This document shows positions 16,777 through 25,503 of a stretch of 64,000 nucleotides of DNA, in pieces; the first letter of the stretch is position 1; each line of letters starts with the position of its first letter. Made by a program: the position numbers and the translations under genes. Source of the stretch: Fusobacterium ulcerans ATCC 49185 (GTDB lineage Bacteria > Fusobacteriota > Fusobacteriia > Fusobacteriales > Fusobacteriaceae); contig NZ_LR215979.1 of the NCBI RefSeq assembly GCF_900683735.1, positions 434,001 to 498,000 on the forward strand. Reading direction: 5' to 3'. The notes beneath the pieces are model-generated. The model was not told the DNA's origin and made no database searches. It worked only from the letters and a program-made list of their open reading frames with translations.

Positions 16777-17484
16777 TCATTTAGAATAAAATTTTAATGG
16801 TATTTCATTTAATATTGTTATTCCAAAAGCTGTATTTTCTAGGTTGAAATATACAGAAATTGATCTGTTGTAATTATTTAAATGCTGTGTAATATAGTAA
16901 TCAGTTGATACTCCAAACTCTGGATGATTTCTATAATTTGTTGGAGCATGTGTCCATCCATCACTTCTAGGATAAGATACAAGCAAAGATTCTTGAGACA
17001 ATCTATTTAATTCCATATCATTAAGCTTAATACTTGTTTGTGAACTGTCATAAAAAATTGTGATGGAAGTAATAGTTCCATCTGTAATTTCTTGGAAGTT
17101 TTTATCTTTTTCTGAATCTACTTGGTTTGCTATTGTTACTTCTAGAAGAGTTTCATTTTTTTCTAATAACCTAATAATAGAACCACCTGGATAAATTCCT
17201 TTACTATCTTTAGATAGTGAAAAATTAGAGCGTACTTCATAATAATCTTCACTAACCAAAGGCAAGAGATGAGGTGTTTGTGTACTAATAATCCACCCCT
17301 TATCAAGAAATTGTTTTAAAGTACTTGGGATAGGATAATATATATTATTAATTGTGAGTCCAAATTCAGTTATATTCTCCATCCTTTTATGTTCATCCCC
17401 CTTTTTTTCTATGTCACTTGCCTTTGATGCAATAATTGATAAGAAGAAGCAAAAGTATAGAGTAAATATCAGCATTTTTTTCAT
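16777..17484 (-). CDS. hypothetical secreted protein
   Basis: Not recognised. 235 residues with a signal peptide (KKMLIFTLYFCFFLSIIASKASD; probable cleavage after residues 20-22) and no lipobox. The mature part is mixed polar/aromatic with many short beta-like stretches and no repeats. A promoter-like pair (17525-17554) precedes it. It is isolated between two terminator/promoter regions, so likely monocistronic. No function is proposed. Confidence 0.65.
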   Translation of the reverse strand: MKKMLIFTLYFCFFLSIIASKASDIEKKGDEHKRMENITEFGLTINNIYYPIPSTLKQFLDKGWIISTQTPHLLPLVSEDYYEVRSNFSLSKDSKGIYPGGSIIRLLEKNETLLEVTIANQVDSEKDKNFQEITDGTITSITIFYDSSQTSIKLNDMELNRLSQESLLVSYPRSDGWTHAPTNYRNHPEFGVSTDYYITQHLNNYNRSISVYFNLENTAFGITILNEIPLKFYSK

Positions 17485-17524
17485 ATTTTTCTAATCCTTT
17501 CTGCAAAAAGTCTGAAACTCTATA

Positions 17525-17554
17525 TAGATATAAGTTTAATCAATAGCCAGTCAA
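17525..17554 (-). promoter_or_regulatory. probable promoter for the secreted-protein gene
   Basis: On the minus strand, TTGACT (17554-17549), 18-base spacer, TATCTA (17530-17525). Confidence 0.45.
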
Positions 17555-17575
17555 TAATAATAGTTTAATTTAAAC

Positions 17576-18115
17576 TTAATCTTCTTTTAAAATAAGTTCT
17601 TCCTTAAAAAGTCCCATTTCAATTATGTCATGATATTTTCCAAATCTGAAAAGTTCTTTTCTTCTTACTCCTTCTTGTTTGAAACCAACTTTCTCATAAC
17701 ATTTTTTTCCTTTTTCATTGAAGCTGAAATAATCAAGGTCAATTTTATGAATATTCATTTCATCAAAAATAAAGCTGCAAAGAGTCCGAAGAGTATCACT
17801 TCCATAACCTTTTCCTTGATATTCTTCTCCAAGCCATAGTCCAATAACCACTTTCCTATTTTTAGAATCATAGGAATTTATTCCACATCCACCAATATAT
17901 TTGCCACTTTCTTTTTCTTCAATAGCAAAATTAAAAGCAGGACCACTGTTACTCATAGCTTTTTCTACAAATTCTCTTTGAGCAGCCATAGAGAAAGGAA
18001 AGACATCAACTCTTCCAAGCATTGTTCTTATATTTAGAGTATTTATAAGCTTAAAAGAAATTTCAATATCACTTTCTTTATAAGCACGCAGAATTATTTT
18101 CTTTCCTTCTATCAT
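17576..18115 (-). CDS. GNAT family N-acetyltransferase (RimJ/RimL type)
   Basis: 179 residues. Typical RimL-like layout: ILRAYKESDIEISFKLIN at the start, GGCGINSYDSKNRKVVIGLWLGEEYQGKGYGSDTLRTL with the acetyl-CoA pyrophosphate loop Q/G-x-G-K/Y-G near 100, and the C-terminal FNEKGKKCYEKVGFKQEG block. The acceptor is unknown; family members acetylate ribosomal protein N-termini, amines or antibiotics. RBS AGGAGG precedes the ATG, and it lies 9 bases after pepD, so the two are probably co-transcribed. Confidence 0.85.
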   Translation of the reverse strand: MIEGKKIILRAYKESDIEISFKLINTLNIRTMLGRVDVFPFSMAAQREFVEKAMSNSGPAFNFAIEEKESGKYIGGCGINSYDSKNRKVVIGLWLGEEYQGKGYGSDTLRTLCSFIFDEMNIHKIDLDYFSFNEKGKKCYEKVGFKQEGVRRKELFRFGKYHDIIEMGLFKEELILKED

Positions 18116-18124
18116 AACAACCTC

Positions 18125-19558
18125 CTAAAGATTTTCTAAATATTGTACAAGAAGCTTATATGTATTGTCAAATGATTCCAAGTTTAAACGCTCATTAGGA
18201 GTGTGAACATCATAAGATTCAGCTCCCAATGTAACTATATCAATATCAGGAATAATTTTTTTGAATACTCCACATTCAAGACCACCATGAGTAGCTTTTA
18301 TCTGAATATCTTTATCATAAAAATCTTTATATACAGTTTTTAAGATTTCTCTCATAACAGAATCTTCACTATATTCCCATGCTGGATAACGTGAACCACT
18401 TTCCCATTCAAAACCAAATATATTACAGAAATTAACTAATATTTCCATACCTTCATCATTATATGATTCTATTGCTCCACGAAGAGAGTATGTACAGATA
18501 ACTTCATTATCTATAGTTTTAATTACACCCATATTTTGAGAAGCGACTGTAAGTCCATCAATTACCATACTTCTATGTTTAAATCCATTAGGAAGCATAT
18601 AGAACATAGTAATTATAGAATCACTTATATCTTTTGAGCACATTTTTTCTGTTTTATCTTCATAAACTTCTATAGTAAGGCCAGCGTCACTGTACATAAG
18701 TTCTTTTTTAATTTTTTTTCTTTGTTCGGTAACAATATTTTTGATTTTTTCAAAATCAGCTGCACTGGCAAAAATAGCAGTAGCTTCTCTAGGAATAGCA
18801 TTTTCCTTAGAACCTCCATCTATATTTACAAGGTTGATTCCAGCTTCTTTGTTTAAATGATAAAGAACTCTGCTGCATATTTTATTTGAGTTTCCTCTTT
18901 CAAGATGAATGTTTCCTCCTGAATGTCCTCCATAGAGTCCTCTTACTTCCAATCTGTAAGCAGAAGAGCTGCATTTAACCATTTCTAATTTCTTTTTCAG
19001 TCTAAATCTCAGACCTCCAGAGCAAGAAACATAAGTACTTAATGAACTGCTGTTATCTAAGTTAATAAGTCTTTTTGAAGTAAAATCATTTTTATCAAGA
19101 GCTTGAGCACCTATAAGACCAACTTCTTCACACACTGTAAAAACACATTCAAGAGCAGGATGTTTTAAAGTTTTATCAGCAAGAACAGCCATTGTCAAAG
19201 CAGCTCCGACCCCATCATCAGCTCCTAGAGTAGTTCCTTTTGCTCTTACAAAGCCATCTTCTATGTATAATTTTAAAGAATCTTTTTCAAAATCAAAATC
19301 ACAGTCTCCATTTTTTTCACAAACCATGTCTATATGAGATTGAAGAATAATTGCAGGATGATTCTCATAACCTTCACTTGCAGGTTTGTAAATTATGACA
19401 TTGTATAATTTGTCTTGTTTTACTTTTAGTCCTAAGTCCTCAGCAAATTTTACAAGATAGTCACTTAATTCTTTTTCATTGTGTGAGCCATGAGGAATTC
19501 TAGAAATATCCTCAAAATATTTTTGGTGTGGCAGATATTCATTTAAAACATAATTCAT
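18125..19558 (-). CDS. pepD: aminoacyl-histidine dipeptidase (beta-Ala-His dipeptidase)
   Basis: M20 family di-zinc dipeptidase that cleaves Xaa-His dipeptides in the cytoplasm. 477 residues, the PepD length. Metal-site landmarks: LQSHIDMVCEK near residue 78, GTTLGADDGVGAA near 117, the catalytic CEEVGLIGAQ near 145, and C-terminal THGGLECG near 440. The long insertion domain and the IPHGSHNEKELSDYL start are typical. Histidine released here could feed the histidine decarboxylase at 29.5 kb, but that link is only inferred. Confidence 0.92.
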   Translation of the reverse strand: MNYVLNEYLPHQKYFEDISRIPHGSHNEKELSDYLVKFAEDLGLKVKQDKLYNVIIYKPASEGYENHPAIILQSHIDMVCEKNGDCDFDFEKDSLKLYIEDGFVRAKGTTLGADDGVGAALTMAVLADKTLKHPALECVFTVCEEVGLIGAQALDKNDFTSKRLINLDNSSSLSTYVSCSGGLRFRLKKKLEMVKCSSSAYRLEVRGLYGGHSGGNIHLERGNSNKICSRVLYHLNKEAGINLVNIDGGSKENAIPREATAIFASAADFEKIKNIVTEQRKKIKKELMYSDAGLTIEVYEDKTEKMCSKDISDSIITMFYMLPNGFKHRSMVIDGLTVASQNMGVIKTIDNEVICTYSLRGAIESYNDEGMEILVNFCNIFGFEWESGSRYPAWEYSEDSVMREILKTVYKDFYDKDIQIKATHGGLECGVFKKIIPDIDIVTLGAESYDVHTPNERLNLESFDNTYKLLVQYLENL

Positions 19559-19630
19559 TTTTACTCCTCCCGTATTTTCAAAGTCTTATGTAATTATTAC
19601 CCCAAAATATCATTTTTAGCAAGAGATATT

Positions 19631-19659
19631 TTGATTTTTTTTAAATATTAAGGTATATA
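19631..19659 (+). promoter_or_regulatory. probable promoter for the DNA alkylation repair gene
   Basis: TTGATT (19631-19636), 17-base spacer, TATATA (19654-19659). Confidence 0.45.
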
Positions 19660-19697
19660 TATAAGTGAGAACATAAAATATGAGCCGGGAGGATAAA

Positions 19698-20411
19698 ATG
19701 GATTATACATTAATAAAGTGGAATAAAGAAAATTATAAAGAGTTTATTAGCGAATTAAAGGGAATGCAGGACAAACAATACAGAGAATTTCATAATAAAA
19801 TAATTGGAGCAGAGGTTGAAGTTATTGGTTTAAGAAGTCCAGTGGTGAAAGATATAGCTAAGAAAATAGCCAAAGGAGATTGGAAAGGGTTCCTTGCTCA
19901 AAAGAAAGGAAAATATTATGAAGAAACTACTTTAAGAGGACAAGTCATAGGTTTTGCTAAAGCAGATAAAGAGATAATAAAAGAGTATATAGAAAAATAT
20001 ACTGATGAAATAGATAATTGGGGAGTATGTGACAGTTTTATTGGTAATCTGAAAATAATAAAAAAAGAGAAAGAATATTTTTATCCAATGGTTAAAAAAA
20101 TGGCAGAATCTAAAGATCAATGGAAGATAAGATTTGGGCTTATAACCCTTATGTCTTATTATATAGAAAAAGAGTATATAGATGAAATATTTGAAATATG
20201 TTCAAGAGTAGAAAATAAAGAATATTATGTACAAATGGGGCAGGCATGGCTTATTTCAACATTGTTTATAAAATTCAGAGATGAAACTTTAGAATACTTG
20301 AAAGATAATTCTTTGGATAAATGGACGCAGAATAAAGCTATCCAAAAAATAAGAGAATCATTCAGAGTAAGTGAAGAAGATAAAGAATTGGTAAAGGGTC
20401 TAAAGAAGTAG
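19698..20411 (+). CDS. DNA alkylation repair protein (AlkD-like HEAT repeat fold)
   Basis: 237 residues, all-helical by composition, matching the AlkC/AlkD-type family (PF08713). The family removes alkylated bases such as 3-methyl and 7-methyl purines. Seen: GLRSPVVKDIAKKIAK near residue 40, the IDNWGVCDSF segment with the conserved Trp/Asp, and WKIRFGLITLMSYYI. ATG 19698 is preferred because GGGAGG lies 5 bases before it. It is followed after 17 bases by the CAT-like gene. Confidence 0.85.
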   Translation: MDYTLIKWNKENYKEFISELKGMQDKQYREFHNKIIGAEVEVIGLRSPVVKDIAKKIAKGDWKGFLAQKKGKYYEETTLRGQVIGFAKADKEIIKEYIEKYTDEIDNWGVCDSFIGNLKIIKKEKEYFYPMVKKMAESKDQWKIRFGLITLMSYYIEKEYIDEIFEICSRVENKEYYVQMGQAWLISTLFIKFRDETLEYLKDNSLDKWTQNKAIQKIRESFRVSEEDKELVKGLKK

Positions 20412-20428
20412 ATTTAGGAGGCAGCAGT

Positions 20429-21082
20429 ATGTTTCACAAGATAGATATGGAAACTTGGGAAAGAAAAGAATATTACCATTATTACATAAATTTTATAAAG
20501 TCTAAATATAATCTTAATGTTGATATAGATATAACAAAACTTTTAAAATTAGTGAAAGAAAAGAAATTAAAATTTTATCCTACAATTATTTATGCAGTTA
20601 TGAGAGGAATAAATAAAAACAGAGAATTTAGAATGAGCTATGATAAAGAGGGCAATTTAGGTTATTGGGATTATTGTAATCCCTCTTATACCATTTTTCA
20701 TGAAGACGACAAGACTTTTTCAGATATATGGAGTGAATATTCAGAAGATTTTTCGGTTTTTTATTCCAATGTAGTAAATGATATGGAGAAATATAAAGAT
20801 GTAAAGGGAATAAAAAGCAAGCCTGGACGAGGGGACAATTTTTCTCCAGTATCTTCTATCCCATGGCTGAGCTTTACAGGTTATAGCAATGATACTTACA
20901 GTGAGTCAAATATGCTTTTTCCTGTAACAGTATTTGGAAAATATTATGAAAAAGAAGGGAAAATATTGCTTCCATTTTCTGTTTTTGCTGTTCATGCAGT
21001 AGCTGATGGATATCATACCTGCAAACTAATAAATGATATTCAAGAAATAATTTTAGATGTAGAAATATGGATGAATATATAA
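20429..21082 (+). CDS. chloramphenicol acetyltransferase family protein
   Basis: 217 residues, the length of type A CATs. The active-site region reads FAVHAVADGYHTCKL near residue 195, keeping the catalytic His and the DG-x-H motif, although the usual HH pair is VH here. PWLSFTGYSND and the trimer-interface FPVTVFGKYY block also match. Known enzymes O-acetylate chloramphenicol with acetyl-CoA, but distant members may act on other substrates, so resistance is not claimed. RBS AGGAGG precedes the ATG. A bidirectional terminator follows. Confidence 0.8.
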   Translation: MFHKIDMETWERKEYYHYYINFIKSKYNLNVDIDITKLLKLVKEKKLKFYPTIIYAVMRGINKNREFRMSYDKEGNLGYWDYCNPSYTIFHEDDKTFSDIWSEYSEDFSVFYSNVVNDMEKYKDVKGIKSKPGRGDNFSPVSSIPWLSFTGYSNDTYSESNMLFPVTVFGKYYEKEGKILLPFSVFAVHAVADGYHTCKLINDIQEIILDVEIWMNI

Positions 21083-21115
21083 AAGAGGTCGATTAATTTC
21101 GACCTCTTTGTTTTT
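21081..21115. terminator. bidirectional terminator
   Basis: AAAGAGGTCGA pairs with TTCGACCTCTTT around a short loop, with T runs on both outer strands. It lies between the convergent CAT-like and MarR genes. Confidence 0.85.
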
Positions 21116-21124
21116 AAAAAATAA

Positions 21125-21625
21125 TTATTTACCTTGAGTTTGATTATTGCTCAATATTTTAATATAGCAATCAATAACTTTATGAAAAGCATATATTTCT
21201 TCTTCAGTACAATGTTCAAGAAGATATTCAATAGTATGATTTAAATTTTTTAAATCATACATTTTGTGAGCAAGACTTAATTCTGCACCTTTTGGAGTTG
21301 GATATAAATGAAAGATTTTTTTATTAGTTTCACCTTTCTCTTTAAAAATATATCCATTTTCCTCAAGCATTTTAATAATTTGAGAAATTCCTCCTTTAGT
21401 CCTGTACCATTTAGAAGCTAATTCTGTAACAGTAATTTTAGGATTTTCTTCAATATCAGTTAAAATATGTATTCCCAACATATTTATCTTATCCTCAGTT
21501 CCATAAGTATGAGGAGTATTGGTATAATCATTGTATAATTTTACAAAGTTATAAATATGATTAATTCTTTCTTTCATCATATGAAAAAGTTCAGCACTTG
21601 GTTCTTTTTTCTTCTTCAAGTTCAT
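21125..21625 (-). CDS. MarR family transcriptional regulator
   Basis: 166 residues. The winged-helix core is about residues 55-120: PKITVTELASKWYRTKGGISQIIKMLEENGYIFKEKGETNKKIFHLYPTPKG. It is divergent from the C-S lyase/permease/exporter set at 21.9-25.4 kb. Two 15-bp GTTTAA...TTAAAC-type inverted repeats lie in the shared intergenic region, one in front of each gene. The simplest reading is a repressor of both; the ligand is unknown. Confidence 0.85.
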   Translation of the reverse strand: MNLKKKKEPSAELFHMMKERINHIYNFVKLYNDYTNTPHTYGTEDKINMLGIHILTDIEENPKITVTELASKWYRTKGGISQIIKMLEENGYIFKEKGETNKKIFHLYPTPKGAELSLAHKMYDLKNLNHTIEYLLEHCTEEEIYAFHKVIDCYIKILSNNQTQGK

Positions 21626-21651
21626 CTATCCTTTCCTTAAAATATCGAATC

Positions 21652-21666
21652 TTTTAATAATTAAAC
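21652..21666. promoter_or_regulatory. putative MarR operator, proximal to the marR gene
   Basis: TTTTAATAATTAAAC, an imperfect inverted repeat 26 bases upstream of the regulator's ATG. It resembles the site at 21855-21869. Confidence 0.4.
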
Positions 21667-21812
21667 TATTTATTTGAAATAAAGATTGTTACACCTTAGT
21701 ATATAATAAAAAAAAATGTTTGTCTATTATTTAAAACAATAAAAATAATTTAATCATTAAATAATTATAAGATTGATATTTAAAATAAATATTTATAAAG
21801 TAAAGAAAATAT

Positions 21813-21841
21813 TTGATTTTTATAAAATAGTATACTATAAT
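21813..21841 (+). promoter_or_regulatory. sigma70-type promoter for the C-S lyase operon
   Basis: TTGATT (21813-21818), 17-base spacer, TATAAT (21836-21841). Predicted start is near 21848. Confidence 0.65.
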
Positions 21842-21854
21842 CAAATTATAAATA

Positions 21855-21869
21855 GTTTAATACTTAAAC
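21855..21869. promoter_or_regulatory. putative MarR operator at the C-S lyase promoter
   Basis: GTTTAATACTTAAAC is a perfect 6+3+6 inverted repeat just downstream of the predicted transcription start, a repressing position. Confidence 0.5.
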
Positions 21870-21893
21870 CATATTTTATAAAGGAGGATATAT

Positions 21894-23084
21894 ATGAACA
21901 AAGAAAAATTTTTAAAGGAGAATTGCCCAGATCGTCATAATACCAACTGTTCAAAATGGGATATTTTAGAGAAGAAATATGGAGATTCAGAACTAATATC
22001 AATGTGGGTTGCAGATATGGATTTCAAAGCTCCAAAAGAAGTAATAGAAACACTTCGTAAAAAAATTGATTTTGGAATATTTGGATATTCACTTACAAAA
22101 GATGAATATTATGAATCTTTTATTCGATGGGAAAAGAAATATCATAACTGGGAAGTTAAAAAAGATTGGATTCGTTTTACTCCTGGAGTTGTAACTGGTA
22201 TTTTCTGGTGTGTTAATATGCTTACACAAAAAGATGATGCTATTATTATAAATATGCCAGTGTATTATCCGTTCCATCATGCAATAGAAGATGTTGGAAG
22301 AAAACTGGTATACAGTGAATTGATAAATACAAATGGAGTTTATACAGTAGATTTTGATGATTTTGAAAGAAAAGTAGTTGAGAATAATGTTAAATTATAT
22401 ATTTTATGCAGTCCTCATAATCCAGTTGGACGTGTTTGGAAGGAAGAAGAATTAGATAAACTTTTTGCTATTTGTAAAAAACATAATGTTAAAGTTATAA
22501 GTGATGAAATACATCATGATCTAATTATAGGTGACCATCCTCATATACCTTCTGCAATAGTATCAAAAGGAAAATATGCTGATATTATGATTGTTTTAAC
22601 AGCCGCTTCAAAAACATTTAATTTAGCTGGAATGAAAAATTCTTTTGTTATTATTCCAGGAGAGGAACTTCGTAAAAAATTTGATGATTTGATAGTTACT
22701 CTTCATGAAGATACAGGAAATATGCTGGGATATTATGCTGTAGAAGCTGCATATACACATGGAAGAGAATGGCTTGATACAGTTATAGAGATTATTAGAG
22801 ATAATTATAATTATATAAAGGTTCGTTTAGCAAAAGAATTACCAGAAGCTAAATTGAGTCCATTAGAAGGTACTTATCTTGCATGGCTGGATTTAAGTGC
22901 TTATACAGGAAAAGCTGGTGAAGATGGAATGAAAGATTTTGTTCAAAATAAAGCTCGTTTAGCTGTCGATTATGGTGATTGGTTTGGAATAGGGGGAAAA
23001 GGATTTATCAGATTAAATTTGGCAACAACTCCAGAATGGGTAGAAAAAGCAGTTGATGGGTTAGTTTCTGCTATAGCTAAATAA
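21894..23084 (+). CDS. MalY/PatB family PLP-dependent C-S lyase (cystathionine beta-lyase type)
   Basis: 396 residues, fold-type I aminotransferase family. Members cleave cystathionine, cysteine or other cysteine conjugates to pyruvate, ammonia and a thiol. The start DRHNTNCSKWD, the WVADMDF motif, SPHNPVGRVW, DEIHHDL and the PLP-lysine in LTAASKTFNLAGMKNS (about residue 240) are all family hallmarks. RBS AAGGAGG. First gene of a likely operon with an APC permease and an EamA transporter. In fusobacteria such an enzyme could produce H2S from cysteine; that is inference. Confidence 0.9.
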   Translation: MNKEKFLKENCPDRHNTNCSKWDILEKKYGDSELISMWVADMDFKAPKEVIETLRKKIDFGIFGYSLTKDEYYESFIRWEKKYHNWEVKKDWIRFTPGVVTGIFWCVNMLTQKDDAIIINMPVYYPFHHAIEDVGRKLVYSELINTNGVYTVDFDDFERKVVENNVKLYILCSPHNPVGRVWKEEELDKLFAICKKHNVKVISDEIHHDLIIGDHPHIPSAIVSKGKYADIMIVLTAASKTFNLAGMKNSFVIIPGEELRKKFDDLIVTLHEDTGNMLGYYAVEAAYTHGREWLDTVIEIIRDNYNYIKVRLAKELPEAKLSPLEGTYLAWLDLSAYTGKAGEDGMKDFVQNKARLAVDYGDWFGIGGKGFIRLNLATTPEWVEKAVDGLVSAIAK

Positions 23085-23109
23085 CTAAGATTTGAAAGAG
23101 GGGATTAAG

Positions 23110-24462
23110 ATGAGTAATTCAAATACTATTAGCAGCACAAAAGATTTAGATAGAGTTTTGGGGAAAAAAGATTTCTTTGCTATTGCTGTGGGGCAGATTA
23201 TAGGGGCTGGAATTTTTTCACTTTTACCACAAGCTATAGGATTGACTGGTCGTTCTGCAAGTTTTGCATTTGCTATAGCAGCTGTTCTTACATTACTGAA
23301 ATTAGCTCCAAGACTTTTTGTATTAGGTTCTGTACGTATGCGTGGAGGTAGTTATACATATATCGCTTTGCTATCTACTAATGTATTGGCTGGGGCTTAT
23401 TTAATTATTCATGTATTAAGCAATATTTCACTATCCATGTATGCCTTGTCAATTGGGCAGTATTTCGGACAAGCAGTCCATGGAATAAATGTTCAAATTG
23501 TAGCAATAGTAGTTTTGACAATAGTAACATTGGTTAATCTTGTTGGAGTTAAAAATGCAGCAAGAGTACAGCAGCTGTTGGTTGTATGTTTAATGGCAGC
23601 ATTAGCTATTTTTACTGCATTTGGAATATTTAAAGTTGATTATGTAGAATATATGAAACCAGAAGGAATGTTTACAGATGGACCATTGGGATTTTGCAGT
23701 GCAGCAGCTATACTGACATTTGCTTGTGGAGGAGCTCAAAATATTATTAATTTCTCTGCTGAAGCAAAAGATCCAACTAAAGATATGCCATTTGTTATAA
23801 TTGTTTCTACAGCAGTTGTAGCTATATTCTATGCATTTATGGCAATAGTTGCAACTGGAATACTTCCTATAGGAGATGTTATGGGGCAGCCATTATCTCT
23901 GGTGGCTTCTAAAATTTTACCAGGACCACTATATGTATTTTTCTTAATTGGAGGAGCAATGTTTGCACTTTTAACTACTTTGAATGCTCAAATGGGTTGG
24001 TGTACAAAACCATTGCTTCAAGGTTGTATAGATGGATGGCTTCCTAAAAAATTAGGAGCTATAAACTCTAAATATAAAACTCCTCATAATTTAATACTAT
24101 TCTTTTATTTAGTTGGATTACTCCCATTAATATTTAATTTTAATATGAACACTATTTCAGGAACAGCGGTGTTTGCATCTAATGTAATGGATGTACTCCT
24201 TGCAGTATTTGTATTTCGTCTGCCACAAGTTATTCCCAATGAATGGAATAAATCACGTTGGCATACAACTACAGGGGTATTATGGTTCTGGACAATACTT
24301 GGAACTTTGGCAAGTATATTTGGAGCATATATGAGTCTTCGTACTATGACATGGTCAAAAATGGGAGTTAATTTATTAGTGTGCATAATTGCTCTGTTGT
24401 TTGGATACTTCCGTGAAAAAAGTGGAAAAGTAGAAATGGAAATCAGTTATGAAGAACAATAA
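23110..24462 (+). CDS. APC superfamily amino acid permease
   Basis: 450 residues, about 12 hydrophobic segments. The first helix has the APC signature FAIAVGQIIGAGIFSLLPQAIG; a substrate-site FACGGAQNIINFSAEAKDP segment lies near residue 200. Start ATG 23110 with an AGAGGGG RBS; the in-frame TTG at 23092 lacks one. Lies 25 bases after the C-S lyase gene, so the substrate is plausibly a sulfur-containing amino acid, which is context only. Confidence 0.85.
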   Translation: MSNSNTISSTKDLDRVLGKKDFFAIAVGQIIGAGIFSLLPQAIGLTGRSASFAFAIAAVLTLLKLAPRLFVLGSVRMRGGSYTYIALLSTNVLAGAYLIIHVLSNISLSMYALSIGQYFGQAVHGINVQIVAIVVLTIVTLVNLVGVKNAARVQQLLVVCLMAALAIFTAFGIFKVDYVEYMKPEGMFTDGPLGFCSAAAILTFACGGAQNIINFSAEAKDPTKDMPFVIIVSTAVVAIFYAFMAIVATGILPIGDVMGQPLSLVASKILPGPLYVFFLIGGAMFALLTTLNAQMGWCTKPLLQGCIDGWLPKKLGAINSKYKTPHNLILFFYLVGLLPLIFNFNMNTISGTAVFASNVMDVLLAVFVFRLPQVIPNEWNKSRWHTTTGVLWFWTILGTLASIFGAYMSLRTMTWSKMGVNLLVCIIALLFGYFREKSGKVEMEISYEEQ

Positions 24463-24515
24463 AATAAGATTTAAAGTTTTCAAAATTATTTTAAAAAATA
24501 ATTAAAGAGGTAAAA

Positions 24516-25397
24516 ATGATAGAGAAAGAAAATTTTTATCTGCTTGCAGCAACATTTTTCTGGGCTTTGGGATTGATAGTAGGTAAATTTTGTTCAGCAG
24601 AAATGCCTCCAATGACATTGACTTTAATTAGATATTTGTTGGCAGGTATTGGAATGGGAATAATACATTATATTAAAGAGAAAGAATTTCATATTGCCAG
24701 TGAGGATATATTATATATCCTGATGCTGTCATTTGTAGGAATAGTTTTGAATGGTGTATTATTTTTCAAAGGAATAGGAATGACATCTTCTGTCAATACT
24801 GCAATAATATCCAGTACAACTCCTGTAATAGTATATATAATAAGCATACTGTTTTTTAAAGAGAAAATAAATATAAAAAATATTTTATCGATGATACTTT
24901 CTATAAGCGGAATATTACTTTTACTAACTAATGGAAAAATTTCTTTATTATTATCAATTAAATTAAATCTGGGAGACTTAATAATATTAGGTGCAGTAGT
25001 ATCAAATAGTATATATATAATAGGTTCAAAAAAAGTTTTGAAGAAATATTCTCCCAGCAAAATATTAACTTTTTTATTTATTTTTACAGCTTTGATTTTG
25101 TCCCCAGCACTATATATGGAAAGAAATATGTACAAAATAAATGAGGTGTCTTTGAAAGCGATAATCTCATTATTATATATGGGAGTATTTTCATCATTGC
25201 TGGCTTTTATACTACAACAGAAAGGGATAAAAAAGATAGGAGCAGTAAAAGCAGCTATGTATACTAACTTAATTCCAATATATTCCATAGGATTAGCGTT
25301 TTTAATATTGGGAGAAAAGGTTACAATGATTCAAATATCTGCAATGTTTCTTGTAGTATTTTCTCTTGTGATTAATTATAAAAAAGATAAAAATTAA
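24516..25397 (+). CDS. EamA/DMT family transporter
   Basis: 293 residues, ten hydrophobic segments in two EamA repeats of about 140 residues each (AATFFWALGLIVGKF at the start of repeat 1; NLGDLIILGAVVSNSIYIIGSKK at the start of repeat 2). These are drug/metabolite exporters, some of amino acids such as cysteine. RBS AAGAGG 6 bases before the ATG, and it follows the permease by 53 bases. Probably the third gene of the MarR-linked operon. Confidence 0.85.
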   Translation: MIEKENFYLLAATFFWALGLIVGKFCSAEMPPMTLTLIRYLLAGIGMGIIHYIKEKEFHIASEDILYILMLSFVGIVLNGVLFFKGIGMTSSVNTAIISSTTPVIVYIISILFFKEKINIKNILSMILSISGILLLLTNGKISLLLSIKLNLGDLIILGAVVSNSIYIIGSKKVLKKYSPSKILTFLFIFTALILSPALYMERNMYKINEVSLKAIISLLYMGVFSSLLAFILQQKGIKKIGAVKAAMYTNLIPIYSIGLAFLILGEKVTMIQISAMFLVVFSLVINYKKDKN

Positions 25398-25410
25398 TAG
25401 AATTTAAATA

Positions 25411-25467
25411 AAAAAGTACATCTGAAATATTACTAATATAATATTTTTAGATGTACTTTAATTTTTT
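25411..25467. terminator. bidirectional terminator
   Basis: AAAGTACATCT pairs with AGATGTACTTT, with A-rich and T-rich flanks. It separates the convergent EamA and arginine decarboxylase genes. Confidence 0.8.
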
Positions 25468-25503
25468 GCTTATTTTATTTTAAAAGTGGGAATTCAAATT
25501 TTA

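Noticed and set aside
17563-17575. GTTTAATTTAAAC palindrome as another MarR site
   Set aside because: Half sites match the 21.8 kb operator but the spacing is two bases shorter, and such A/T palindromes arise by chance in this composition.
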